The position numbers and the translations under genes were made by a program. From the NCBI GenBank assembly GCA_020226215.1, contig CM035227.1, positions 8,301,343 to 8,365,342 of the forward strand: 64,000 nucleotides of DNA, given 5' to 3'. Of the stretch, positions 24,260 through 35,108 are shown in pieces. Under the pieces are notes generated by a model that had not been told where the DNA came from, ran no database searches, and saw only the letters and a list, made by a program, of their open reading frames with translations. This DNA is from Sindora glabra (Eukaryota; Streptophyta; Magnoliopsida; Fabales; Fabaceae). Numbering within the stretch: the first letter of the stretch is position 1; the number at the start of each line of letters is the position of its first letter.

Positions 24260-24900
24260 AGTCTTTTGACATTTTTGAGATCTCTTTAAAAGCAAGACGA
24301 TTAAACTCCTTATACCTTTTATGGAGATAAGGGTGAAGGTAGGTCTTCTAACCTATTTTGAATCCTCTTTTAAGGTAAAGTTTTTTTGTCCTTATAACAT
24401 CTCTTTCAACGTGAGACTTTATAATCTCTTATACTTCTATGGAAATGATGGTTAGATCCCTTCATATGTGAAGCCTTTTAACTTCTTATGATTTTTTTTT
24501 GAAGATAACCTTTTTAGATGCAAGATCTTATGATCCTTTATGCATTTTTTGAAGTTGCCTTCTTCAGAGGCAAGATTTTATGATCTCTTATACCTTCTTT
24601 AAAGTAGGTGGCTAGATCTCTTTAGAGGCGAAGCCTTTTGGCTCCTTAAAACCTTCTTTAGAAATAATTTTTATAAAGATAAGATTTTATGATCTTTTAT
24701 ACTTTCTTCAAAGTAAGTGGCTAGATCTTTTTAATGGTGAAACTTTTGACTCCTTATGACCGTCTTTGGAGATAATCTCTCCAAAGATGAGATCTTATGA
24801 TCCCTTATGCTCTCTTTAGAGTTGCCTTTTTAAGAGGCAAGATTTTATGATCCATTATGCTTTTTTTAGAGTGATTTTTACAAAGATTTAGGCTATTTTT
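24260..24900. repeat. degenerate minisatellite, ~50-54-bp period
   Basis: The block AGAT(C/T)TTATGATC recurs at about 24523, 24573, 24682, 24790 and 24837. A second block GTGGCTAGATC (or GGTTAGATC) recurs at about 24447, 24608 and 24717. Spacings are about 50, 109 and 108, near multiples of 50-54. Two related unit types alternate, giving a higher-order pattern. No coding frame is kept across units. Confidence 0.75.
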
Positions 24901-25800
24901 AGTGGACCAATTGATTTCTTCGAAAGTGTGAATTTTGGGTTCCTTCTTTGATATGGGTTCCATAAAGGCTTATAATTTTTTTTAGTGACTCAATTAACCT
25001 CTTGAAATTTTTATATTTCTAGATAGTTTCTTACTTCACAACCTTAGGAATCAACAAATATCATGAAAGTTCATTTAATATAAATAATTTTTAAAATATT
25101 TAAATTTATATTAAATTATAAAAATATACAAGGTTGAAATCGTAAGGAATTTTTTTGATATGATTAGGGGTAATATTGGATATTTGGGTGAAATTTGATA
25201 TCCTTGGGTCTTGTCTTGTAAATGTTAAGGGTAGAGGATACAAACTTAACTCTTTTAGAACTAGTTAAGTTAACATATCCCTACCATGGTAGATTATAAA
25301 TAGGCTTAACTCCTTTTATATGTTGAATTGTTTTGTTAGATGAAATTTCATCCTTTCTCTTTTATAACACTATCATATCCTTTTATATTTCCATATGTAT
25401 ATTTAGAGATGTTGATAGGGAAAATAAGGTAGAATGGTAAAAATTGAAAAGCGGGTGCTATGCTAGTCATGACTAAAGTTAGATTGTGATGGATGATGAA
25501 TACGAGTAATCTTGTGATCTTAATTCTGAGTGTTGATGGTACTATCCTTATTAGTATTGAGATAAAGAAATTGGAATGAAAAGGTCTTGGAATACCTTTA
25601 TTGTGTTAGGCATTAAAATTCATCATCATAAGTCTTAAAAGTATTTAGCTTGTCTTAATAATCATGTGAAATAGGCTCAACATATCATTGTGCTCTCATA
25701 TTTGTTCATTAACTCAAAAGAATAAGTCTTTTTAAGGCTTAATATCTTGAAAGTGATAAACGAGCAAAAAAGATAAAGAATGTCTCGTTTGTATTAGTCA
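24901..25800. other. AT-rich DNA between minisatellite and copia remnant
   Basis: No ORF or RNA recognised. The stretch 25190-25420 has LTR-like phrases (TATGTTGAATTGTT...TTTTATAACACTATC) and may belong to the copia remnant that follows, but no matching second LTR was found. Confidence 0.35.
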
Positions 25801-25839
25801 TATGTAGTTTGATTTATGTTTAAGTCAGAGATATTGGAT

Positions 25840-26364
25840 TGCTACTAAAGGATAATAAGGTACCTAGGTTGTATAAAAAATTACATACTAACTTATAGAA
25901 GATTGAGAGATCTCATAATTGCAAGACACTCAAATTCATCTTGTTGTTTGTCCATATGATTATGAATTTATGTCAACATATTTTATAATAGTGGAAGGAA
26001 TTGTATCGTGGAAAAATGTTAAATAATTATTTACACTAATCTCCATTATAAGGGTAGGACATGTAATATGATATGAATATGCTCGTTAAGTTGTTTGGTT
26101 AAGAGATTTTGTTCTTAACCATTTATGTTTCATTGCAATGATATTACTTCCATGATTTTCTTTCAAAGCAATAAAGATTTTACTTGTACAAAGGACTTTA
26201 ATATAAAGTATGTTTATGAAAAAGAAGATACACAAGCATGTTTCTTACATTTTTCCATTAATAGTATGCTTATGGATCTATTAACCAAATGTTTAGAAGT
26301 TAAAATAAATCATAATCATGTAAATAATATGAATTTGCCTAAATTTCTCAATGTTTTAGGTTAG
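25840..26364 (+). mobile_element. Ty1/copia pol remnant (RT end to RNase H)
   Basis: In scattered frames 25860-25950 reads like the copia segment RYLxxxKNYILTYRRL. Around 25980-26100 it resembles the stretch before the STMEAE motif. The ORF 26125-26364 carries NKDFTCTKDFNIKYVYEKE and then LMDLLTKCLEVK. This matches the end of copia RNase H, where a SKH-I-KYxxxRE motif precedes A-D-x-LTK. All other pol and gag parts, and both LTRs, are missing or unrecognisable. It is an old fragment with frameshifts and stops. Confidence 0.7.
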
Positions 26365-27440
26365 TGAGAGTTTTGATAATAAGAGCTCACAAATTATTTA
26401 GAGATATGTTTAAATAAAATATTCATAGTATAACCATACATTTTGCACACATTTTGAGTTATAACATGTTATTTGAGATATTTAGACTTTATTTCATTAT
26501 TGTATTGAGAATATTAATTCTTATTGAGCATTTTAGGCGGATGCTAAAACTATTGTACAAAAATTTACATATAAACGTGGTAAAATTATTTAAATTTTAT
26601 TATGTATATTTTAAATTAAAATTCCTATAAGATATTAATTATTTTGCGTAGCAATGTATAGTCATACAATATACTTGATGTTAATGTCCTTTTTGGATAT
26701 AATATTAATTAAGTATTATTAAATATTTATGATCTCAATTTAAACTTATAAGTGTAATGATGCAATTTAATGTTAGCATTAATATTAAGGTGGTCACGAT
26801 TTATAAATTATGTATGTTTATGTAGGAAACTGTTGGAATTTTTTAGTTTGGGCCTTGTTATAATTTATAAATTTAATTATTAATATCAATATAACTTTTG
26901 GACTTAATAAATGATTTAAAGGAATGAGTATTTGTTTGGAACGTAGGCTCAATATTAAATAATTGGATATAAATTTTATGATAGATAGAATTCACGATCC
27001 ATCTAACTTAATTATTATTAAAAGGTTACTACTTCTATAAACTCTTACAAGATTATATTTTTCCATTAGAGTACAGTAAAAACATTTCTTCAATCATATA
27101 ATTTTATAGTAAATTTTTAATAAAAGAATGGTTTCCTTTCACCTATTATTATTTATTGATTATTTTATAGTGAGCATTTTATATTCAATTGTTTGCGTTA
27201 TCAAGGATATCTATGTCAACCTCTAAAAATAAAAAACTTTCAATATAAAGTGAGGTTATGGATACTCGTTAATTAAGTGTTACATGATAATTTGAAATCT
27301 CACTAATGCAATTTTGTTCTACTACTTATTTACAAATTCCTTATCAACTCATGCTATGATTCCTAATCAATCATTTGGAAATTTTGTAAATTAATAAAAT
27401 TTTCCATCGCTTATTTTATACATTCTCCTCTCGTTAATTT
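26365..27440. other. AT-rich spacer upstream of SMR locus
   Basis: Low-complexity A/T-rich sequence. No gene, repeat unit or RNA recognised. Confidence 0.5.
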
Positions 27441-27454
27441 TCTCACCACCCAAG

Positions 27455-27462
27455 TATAAATA
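27455..27462 (+). promoter_or_regulatory. TATA box of the SMR locus
   Basis: TATAAATA lies 31-38 bases before the ATG at 27493. With the usual plant spacing, transcription would start within a few bases of the ATG, so the 5' leader would be very short or the start may lie further in. Its presence argues against a processed pseudogene. Confidence 0.55.
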
Positions 27463-27492
27463 CTTAGGTGTTATTCTTCTACAATTTCAAAG

Positions 27493-27850
27493 ATGTCCAC
27501 CCACCTACCACTCCGCCCAAAGTTGCCCAAACTCCAAATCTCGTCGACCAAAACGACAGCAGCGATTCATTCTTCCAACGACGATCTTCTCAAACAAAAC
27601 GATAAGATATCGGTCTCGCAGAGCATAGTTGAGGTAATCAACGACGAGAGTTGCAGGACTCCGACGTCGAAAGAAAGCAGAATTCCGGAGATGCTGACGT
27701 GTCCGCCGGCACCGAGAAAGAGATGAGGCGAAAAACGATGTCGTTCCGGAAGAGAAAGCTTAAGGACGAGTTCACGTTCGTTAAAGTGGCGAAATTATAG
27801 ACGATGTTGAAGTGTTTTTTAGATCGGCTTTTCCTAAGAGGTGCTGCTCT
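27493..27850 (+). pseudogene. SIAMESE-RELATED (SMR) CDK inhibitor, frame-broken
   Basis: The first frame (27493-27726, 77 residues) starts MSTHLPLRPKLPKLQ and ends with CRTPTSKESRIPEMLTCPPAPRKR. This is the core of plant SIM/SMR cyclin-dependent kinase inhibitors, where CxTPTSxxxxIPxxxxCPPAPRK is diagnostic. The next conserved parts are in other frames: a basic segment (MSFRKRKLKDEFTFVKVAK, 27738-27795) in the frame of an ATG at 27723, and the C-terminal acidic/FF motif (DDVEVFFRS, about 27803-27829) in a third. SMRs are usually single-exon proteins of about 90-130 residues, which fits the whole span. Two small indels would explain the breaks. Intact SMRs bind CDK-cyclin complexes in the nucleus and promote the switch from mitosis to endoreduplication. 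Whether the 77-residue product is made or active is unknown. Confidence 0.75.
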
Positions 27851-28680
27851 GTACGTGAAGACAAATTCATCAGAACTCCTAATTCTAAGCCAAACTTCCC
27901 CAATTTCTTCGCTTTTTATTTATTTCTTCCTTTTTTTTTTCTTTGTATTACACGTAAATTGTTATATATTCCGCCGGATTATATTAGATTTCTTTTATAT
28001 ACTAAATGTCTTCAACATAATGTTGAATTTTCTGGATTTTGTGTCTTCGTTTCCATCATTATTCATCTTTCTATTTTTTATTTATATTCATTTCTATTTA
28101 TTTGTTGTAGTTAATCAAATTTTTATATATTAAAAAAGTAGTTTAATTAATTTATTTTTTATTAATTTTTTAAAATTATTTTTTATACATAAAATTTAAA
28201 ACAATTAAAAATAAAGATATAAATGTAATAAAATAAATGTAACTCAATTGTATAGAATAATAAAATATTTATTAATAAAAAAGAATAAATTTAAAAAAAA
28301 CATTTAATATTTATTTAAATTTTAAAGGAACGGACAGAAAATATTTTTTTTTAAAATGTGGTAAATAAAAAGAAATGGAAGGAATGTTAGATTATATTTT
28401 CTTTCTAGATGATATGGTGCAACTATTAATTTGGTTCAGGGTGAGTAAGTCTGTAAATGAGCAATAATCTTCCATGCTAAACAAAGTGTTCTCTCTTTTG
28501 TATTTTTCCCTTTTTTGGCTATATGTCCCAAATTGCTATTATTTATTCAACAAGTAAAAATTGCGTTCAAACTAAATAGTAATAAAAGGATTCAACGATC
28601 ACATGAACTCAAGGTTGCGAATGAAAATTTGAGATGGATCAACATTTTCTTTGGATGGCATTAGATTCGCCGAATATTTT
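27851..28680. other. AT-rich spacer downstream of SMR locus
   Basis: T-rich and A/T-rich DNA. The overlapping ORFs 27804-28133 and 27812-28114 are mostly Phe/Leu/Ile from T-rich sequence and only begin in the SMR tail. No gene seen. Confidence 0.5.
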
Positions 28681-29600
28681 TTTCATATTCTTGATATTCT
28701 TTTAAGCATATGTAGGATTTTCTTATATAGTTCAATTTAAAAAAAAATTGGAAAAATTTTTAACTCAGTATTCTCTTAAAATATTAAAATATTCTTATAA
28801 GAAAGATAGATATCATATATTTTTATGACATAGAAATATTTTAATAATATAAATAAATTATTTTGTTCATCTTTTTATTAATATTTTATTATTAATAATA
28901 TTTTATTTTACCATCACCTATCATAATTGATAACTATTTGCTATTATTAACAATCATTAATCACTACTTTCTATCATTCACATTGGTAGCTATTATTATT
29001 GCTATTATCCATCGCCATTATCATAGTTGACAATTATTTGCTATTACTAATAATTGTTAACCACTAATCTCTATCATTCATCATCGGTGGCTATTATTAT
29101 TGCCACAATCCATCATCAATAGTTATGGTTAGTCATTATACAGTATCGGTAATTATTAGTAATCATCTTTTATTACTTATAACGGGTGATTATCATCATA
29201 GCCATCAATTATTATTGTTGGTATTTGTCAACCACCACTCATTATTATTAATATTCATTGGCCGCTAAACATCACTTATTAATACTATTGGCCATTACTC
29301 ATGACTCCCCATGTGTAACCACCATTACCACAATCTATTGCTAATGTCTTTTATTAGTCAATATTCATGATTAATAACTATCATTTATCACTTCTGATTA
29401 CTATTTATTGTCATTAACTATTCGATTTTTTTATAAGATTTATGGTAATTTAGCAATATATTTAAAAATATATAAATTATTTAAAATATAATTTTATAAT
29501 ATTTTTAAAAATATTTTTAAATGAACCAAGACTAATAATATTACATTTCCAAAAATTAAATTCTTGAAAATATATAATTCCACCAATCAAATGCTAAGTT
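28680..29600. mobile_element. non-autonomous repeat with trinucleotide-like core, copy B
   Basis: Same arrangement as 11690-12480: a left outer block (TAGATATCATATAT...ACATAGAAATATTTTAATAA), a core of ATT/ACC/CAT-like triplets (about 28880-29425), and a right outer block (AATATTTTTAAATGA...ACATTTCCAAAAATTAAATTC). The two copies are diverged in the core but collinear overall. Exact ends and target duplications could not be set. Confidence 0.55.
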
Positions 29601-29929
29601 AGAGTTTAATGATTCATTATCATTATAATTTTTTTCATCGTATATTTCTAATATGATATATCATTTAAAAATTAAAAATAAGTAAAAAAAAAAAGGTAAA
29701 AGTAAATAAGAGTAGAGTGACGGGAACTCAAGATTGAGGATGGAACATTTAAGAAGGATTAACTAGTGATCCAATATTTGTATAAAATTTTTTACGTTAT
29801 CAACGATGTGATAAAAATAAAACACCTCTTTAAGCAAAAAAGATAAAAGTAAATAAGAGAAAATGGGTAAATCAATAGAGTAAGAAAGTTTTAGTAATTT
29901 TTAATAATATAATAAATACATAAATGATA

Positions 29930-30440
29930 ATAATTTAAAGTTGGTTGATGCTGACGCGGTGAATTTTTTTTTTTAATTTTGTAATTATTTAGCACAATCA
30001 TTTGGTTGAGGTGGATGATCAATGCGAGTATACATGGTAGACGGGGTTGGCTGCTAATTACGCATCGGAATGAATTTCCTCTGAATTATTGCGAGCTAAG
30101 GGAGTTTTGCGGGCTTTTGGTAGGTTTGCTTTATTTCGTAAATTTAAAATTATTTTCATAATAATCAATAATTGTTAGCTAAGAAAGAAGAAAAAATAAT
30201 ATTGTCGATCTGTCTTAAATTTGACAATAATGAAAGGATTGAGTATTTGACACGCACGGGCTTGGGATTGGTGACGAAGCAGTGTTGATTTTCAGTGTAA
30301 TCTAGAAGATGTTCAGCATATTGGAAAAAATTGCAAGGGAGAAGATGGAGATTGATGCAATAAGAGTAGGACACAATTTGAAGAGCATGCCTTATAATGT
30401 TCAGATACTGCCAAAAGTTGTCTTTTTATGAGAAAAACAC
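29930..30440 (+). pseudogene. unrecognised coding-like segment
   Basis: The GC content is higher than in the flanks. Around 30000-30115 one frame reads NYASE, stop, ISSELLRAKGVLRAFGRF. A second piece, ATG 30309 to TGA 30431 (40 residues), reads MFSILEKIAREKMEIDAIRV and onward, with an ordinary protein composition. It looks like a broken gene, but I recognise no family. The minus-strand ORF 30165-30374 covers the same region and could be the real frame instead. Confidence 0.25.
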
Positions 30441-30842
30441 ATAAAATGCCAACAAGGAGGGTAATGACACATTTATTGGACTCCATCTACTTAAATCAAA
30501 TTTCCATTTTACAGAATTTTGAACTCATAACAAAAATTTAGATTTAATCAATTGTTAATGTAAAATTTTATTGTTGGTAAGCAACAAAATGACATGTTAA
30601 TCTTAGGAAAATTTAAGATTTTATACAATCTTAGGCATGTTATAATTTACAAAGATTATTAAACAATTATATTATAATAATTATATAAAAATAGAATAAG
30701 TAAACACTACAATTAAAATATGTGAATATACCTTGCATCAAAAGAATTGAGGTTTTGTGCAAAACTTAGAAGCACACCAACTAGGTATTAGGCAATAAAA
30801 AACTCTCAAATCTAGCTTATCTTCATCCTGAAATGTAAGTAT

Positions 30843-31372
30843 TGTTGAAAGTAAAACTAAAAAGAAGAGTATTTCAAAAGAATCATTATTTTTATATAAA
30901 TTTTATTAAATGGAAGAAAGTTACCTAGAAAGGTTAAAAATTTAATTTTAAATTTTAAATTATTTTCGTTGGAGATTTTATAACAGTCACATTAATACAA
31001 TTAATACCATTAATACAATTAATTTCTCATAAAAACTTTTTACTTTCCAACAACCACATCAATACCATTAATTACCTATAAATTGCTTTTACTCTCCATA
31101 AATTACTTTTGCTCTCTAACGTTGAATTTTTGCTTTGCCTTTTTTAAATGGCCTAATGTGAAAAAGGAAAGAAATTATTATTATTATACTATTCTTGTCG
31201 CTGCCTGGGTTGACTAATTTTTCTTGCTATTCTGTGCCTCTATTTTATTACGGGAAGAATCTGTTATACCTTGGGAGGATATTCGTGCAGGCGAAATAAT
31301 TCTCAAGGACAGCGTTACTGATGCAGCTCAAATTTTAAAATAAAATGAAGCTTGCCAATTATTCCACCAACA
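30843..31372 (+). repeat. 5' LTR of nested copia element
   Basis: Starts TGTTGAAAG and ends CCAACA. At 530 bp it is longer than the 3' LTR (502 bp), mainly because of short duplicated pieces (an extra ATTAATAC-type unit and an extra 'CTCCATAAATTACTTTTG'-type unit). Confidence 0.93.
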
Positions 31373-31384
31373 ATCTTGAGAATT

Positions 31385-32090
31385 ATGGATCCTGCTTCTT
31401 CTGTTCTTGCTCCGACTGTTAATTTTTCCAACACTAATGCTACTACCAGTAACTTCAATGCTAATGGTCCTTTTCCTATTCAGTCTGTGCCAACCATCAA
31501 GCCCTTTCTTGATTGTTCAAAAATTGAGCCCTTTAGAGGACATAATTTTTGAAGATGGTGGGAGCATGTATTTTCTACACTAGATATGCATGGTGTTGCC
31601 GATGCCCTCTCTGATTGGAGACCATTATCGACAGTAGATAAAGCTTAGTTGGATGCTTGGAGTTATGCCAACAAGGTATGTAGGCATACAATTCTTAGCA
31701 CATTATCTAATGATCTCTTTGATATTTATTGTACACACAAGGAGGCCAGTAAAATTTAGGAATCTTTTCTTGCAAAATCCACTGCTAAGGATGCTGGAAA
31801 ATAAAAGTTTGTGATAGGAAATTACTATCAATGGGAGATGATGGACAACAAAGATATTAAATTCCAGATCAATGAGTATCATAAACTGTTGGAGGACCTC
31901 CATGCAGAAAAGATTAATCTACTTGATGAATTTGTTGTAGGTATACTTATTGAGAAACTTCTACAATTTTGGAAAGAATATAAACAACAGCTCAAGCATA
32001 AGCATAAACATAAGCAACTGTCTTTATCGAATCTCATTACCTATATAATCATTAAGGATACAAGCAGAAAGTAACTTCAAAGGTAAATTT
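31385..32090 (+). pseudogene. copia gag (UBN2-type) remnant
   Basis: Starts with ATG at 31385 (MDPASSVLAPTVNF), a start typical of one copia gag group. It continues through stops and includes the segment LLDEFVVGILIEKLLQFWKEY (about 31918-31980), matching the gag helix that ends in 'LP.SW..Y'. An internal (KH)n-like stretch KHKHKHKQ is present. At least three in-frame stops occur. Gag would form the cytoplasmic virus-like particle in an active element. Confidence 0.75.
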
Positions 32091-32178
32091 AATGGATACA
32101 AAGCCTAGCAAAGGTACGATAATAAAAGTCTGATTACAAGCCTAATGCCACTAACCCAAGTTCAAAAAGAAAGGAATT

Positions 32179-32220
32179 TGTTATGTTTGTGGAAAGTTAG
32201 GTCATCATGCTACACAATGT
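32179..32220 (+). other. CCHC zinc knuckle of copia gag
   Basis: Reads CYVCGKLGHHATQC, a perfect C-x2-C-x4-H-x4-C nucleic-acid-binding knuckle. Directly after it the sequence jumps to mid-integrase, so the protease and the integrase N-terminal part have been deleted. Confidence 0.9.
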
Positions 32221-32222
32221 AG

Positions 32223-32950
32223 AACCTTTATTGATGATTTTTGGAGATACACCAAAGTGTATTTACTTAGGAATAAAGATGAAACTTTTAATATTTTCAT
32301 TTTATATAAGGCTAAAGTAGAAAATCAATTAAACAAAAGAATTAAAAGAGTTAGATCAAATAGAGGAGGAGAATATACCTTAGTTAATGTTTTTTGTGAA
32401 AAAGAAGGAATAATTCATGAAATAACCCCTCCATATTCTCCTGAATCTAATGGAGTAGCAGAAAGAAATAGAACATTAAAAGAAATGATGAATGCCATGT
32501 TAATTAACTCATTTGCTTTGGATAATCTTTAGGGAGAAGCTTTACTATCAGCTTGTTACCTTCAAAATAGAATTCCTCATAAAAATACTGGAAAGATACC
32601 ATATGAATTATGAAAAGGTTATGCTCCAAATTTAAATTAATTAAAAGTGTGGGGTTATCTTGGAAAAGTTATATTGCCTGACCCTAAGAAAAGGAAAATT
32701 GGTTCTAAAACTTCTGATTGTATGTTTCTTAGTTATGCTGAGCATAGTGTTGCCTATAGATTTCTTGTTTTGCAAAGTGATGTACTTAATCATAATACTA
32801 TAGTAGAAACAAAGGATGCTGAATTCTTTGAACATATTTTTCCTCTAAAAATTAAAAATATTTCTCAAACAACAGAAAATGCTTCTTCTTCATTTGAACA
32901 AAATCATGTTGAAAACTTATCTGAAGGCTTAAGGGGAAGTAAAAGATAAA
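32223..32950 (+). pseudogene. copia integrase remnant
   Basis: Begins at TFIDDFWRYTKVYLL, normally the middle of the catalytic core, and continues with VRSNRGGEY, PPYSPESNGVAERNRTL and the GYLGKV and PDPKKRKIG region. The second catalytic Asp of the D-D-E triad is Asn (RSN in place of RSD), the third (Glu in VAERNR) is kept, and the first lies in the deleted part. Stops interrupt at 32530, 32611 and 32638. It cannot be active. Confidence 0.85.
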
Positions 32951-33880
32951 GAAAACAAGTATCTTTTGGAAATGATTTTTATACTTACATGGTACAAGAT
33001 GAACCATTAACTTATTTTGAAGTAATCACATCACTTGATGCACCATTTTGGAAAGAAGCAATTAAATCTGAGATTGATTCTATCATTAAAAATAATACTT
33101 GGATCTTAGTTGATTTACCTCCAGGAATAAAACCTATTAGTTGTAAATGGATTTTCAAAAGGAAATACAATCCTAATGGGACTATTGATAAATATAAAGC
33201 AAGGATAGTGGCTAAAGGATTTACACAAAAATAAAATATTAATTATTTTGATACATTTTCATCGGTTGCTAGAATTTCTTCTATTCGAGTCTTAATTACT
33301 TTAGCTTCTATTTACAAACTTTATATTCATCAAATGGATGTTAAAATTGCATTTTTTTAAATGGTGATTTAGAAGAAGAATTTTATATGGTGCAACCAAA
33401 AGGTTATAATATTCCTCGTCAATAAAATAAAGTTTATAAGCTTATTAAGTCTTTATATGGCTTGAAACAAACTCCTAAACAATAGAATGAGAAATTTGAT
33501 AAAGTTTTGATAAAAGATGGGTTTTTAGCTGTTGAAGTTGATAAATATGTCTATACAAAAGTTATGAATAATGAATGTGTTATTATTTGTTTATATGTAG
33601 ACGACTTGCTCATTTTTGGAACAAGTATGAATGTTATGCTTGAAACAAAATAATTTCTTACTTCTGAATTTGATATGAAAGACATGGGTGAGGCGAGTGT
33701 GATTTTGAATGTTAAGATCATAAGGAAAGGTGATAACATATTGCTATCACAAGAACATTATATTGAAAAAATTCTTAAAAAGTTTAATCATTTTAATGAT
33801 AAACCTGTAAGTACTCCTTATGATGCTAGCACTTAATTAATGAAAAATAAAAGTGAACATGTAGCTCAGTCTGAATATGC
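32951..33880 (+). pseudogene. copia reverse transcriptase remnant
   Basis: Contains KWIFKRKYNPNGTIDKYKAR then IVAKGFTQK (about 33147-33231), QMDVKIAFF with a frameshift in a T-run near 33355, KSLYGLKQTP, and an intact catalytic YVDD (33593-33604). Stops fall at several points where the family has Gln or Trp. The order and motifs fit the copia reverse transcriptase, which copies element RNA into DNA. Confidence 0.88.
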
Positions 33881-34547
33881 CTAGATTATTAGAAGTCTGT
33901 TGCATTTAATGAACTTCACCTGACCTGATATAGCATACGTTGTGTGCAAATTGAGCAGATACATACACTGTCCAAACAGTGATCATTGGTCTGCATTAAT
34001 CAGACTAATAAGATACTTGAAAGGTACCAAGGACTATGGTATTTTGTATAGTGGATTTCCCGTTGTACTTGAAGGGTACAGTGATGCTAACTGGATATTA
34101 GATTCAGACAAGACAAAATCCACTAGCACGTATATATTTACTTTTGGTGGTGGTGCAGTAACCTGAAAGTCAACCAGACAAACTATTATAGCTAGATCCA
34201 TTATGGAGTCAGAGTTTATAGCTTTAAAATTGGCTGGCAATGAGGCTGAGTGGTTGAAAAACTTCTTAACAAATATTCCTTTAGGGATAAAACCTACACC
34301 ATCAGTATCTATACATTGTGATTGCTAAGTGGCAATAGCCACTGCAAAGAATAAAACTTTTAATAGGAAAAGCAGACATATTCGATTAAGACATGATATG
34401 GTTAAGCAGTTACTGAAAGATGATATTATATTAATTAATTTTGTGAGGTCAGAAGTAAATTTGGCAGATCCCTTGACCAAACCCTTGGATAGAAAATTAA
34501 TTTTTAAAATATCGAGGGGAATGAGACTTAAGCCAGTTCAAAATTAA
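33881..34547 (+). pseudogene. copia RNase H remnant
   Basis: Carries SLLHLMNFT, IAYVVCKLSRYI, RLIRYLKGTKDYGILY, EGYSDANWI, STSTYIFTFGGGAVT, MESEFIAL, IHCDC, KSRHIRLRHDMV and ADPLTKPL, in copia order, ending at TAA 34545-34547. There are four in-frame stops. The domain would degrade RNA in RNA-DNA hybrids during replication. Confidence 0.85.
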
Positions 34548-35108
34548 CAGTGATGGTGACCCAACCTTTGTGATTGGAGATCCCATGAAGAAGCTTTATA
34601 TGGGTAATAACAAGTCACTGCTAGTTCTGCTAGAATTTAATTCTAGTCCTTTCCTATGATGTGTGAAAAAGTGCTAGTATGCATTCACTGAAAGGATGAG
34701 CACAAAACTCTTAATGATTTCGTAGTCCTTATAGGGTGGTGTATTAAATGCAGATGCACTTGAAGAAATCACCTATATGAGCTTGGAGTGGGGCCACTCC
34801 TATGAGATTGTGGCAAAATCTCTAAAGCACTCATGAAAACTAAGCACGCACATAGTTGATTAAAGTGTAAATAGCATAAACAGCTAGAAATTATAGGGGT
34901 ATAAATTGATTCCTAAGACCTCTAACATAAAATAAGAGTTGTTGGTTCATAAAAGCAATAAGCTTCACTTATAGCTCTGTGTGTTAAGTTTTATTAGTTT
35001 AGGTCTGGTTCATAGTCCGAAAGATATCAGATTCTAAAACATTTACATCCATGCTCGCAACCCAGATGTTCTTTCTTTTCTTTTTGCCTTTTGAAATATG
35101 TGAGGAAT
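34548..35108 (+). other. 3' internal region of nested copia element
   Basis: Non-coding sequence between the end of pol and the 3' LTR. A clean polypurine tract is not obvious; the bases next to the LTR read GTGAGGAAT. Confidence 0.6.

Noticed and set aside
24260..24900. Possible CRISPR array because of regularly spaced repeats
   Set aside because: Units are degenerate, spacers are themselves repeats of one another, and the DNA is plant nuclear.
27804..28133. 109- and 100-residue ORFs after the SMR locus
   Set aside because: Only their first residues overlap the SMR tail; the rest is Phe/Leu/Ile from T-rich sequence.
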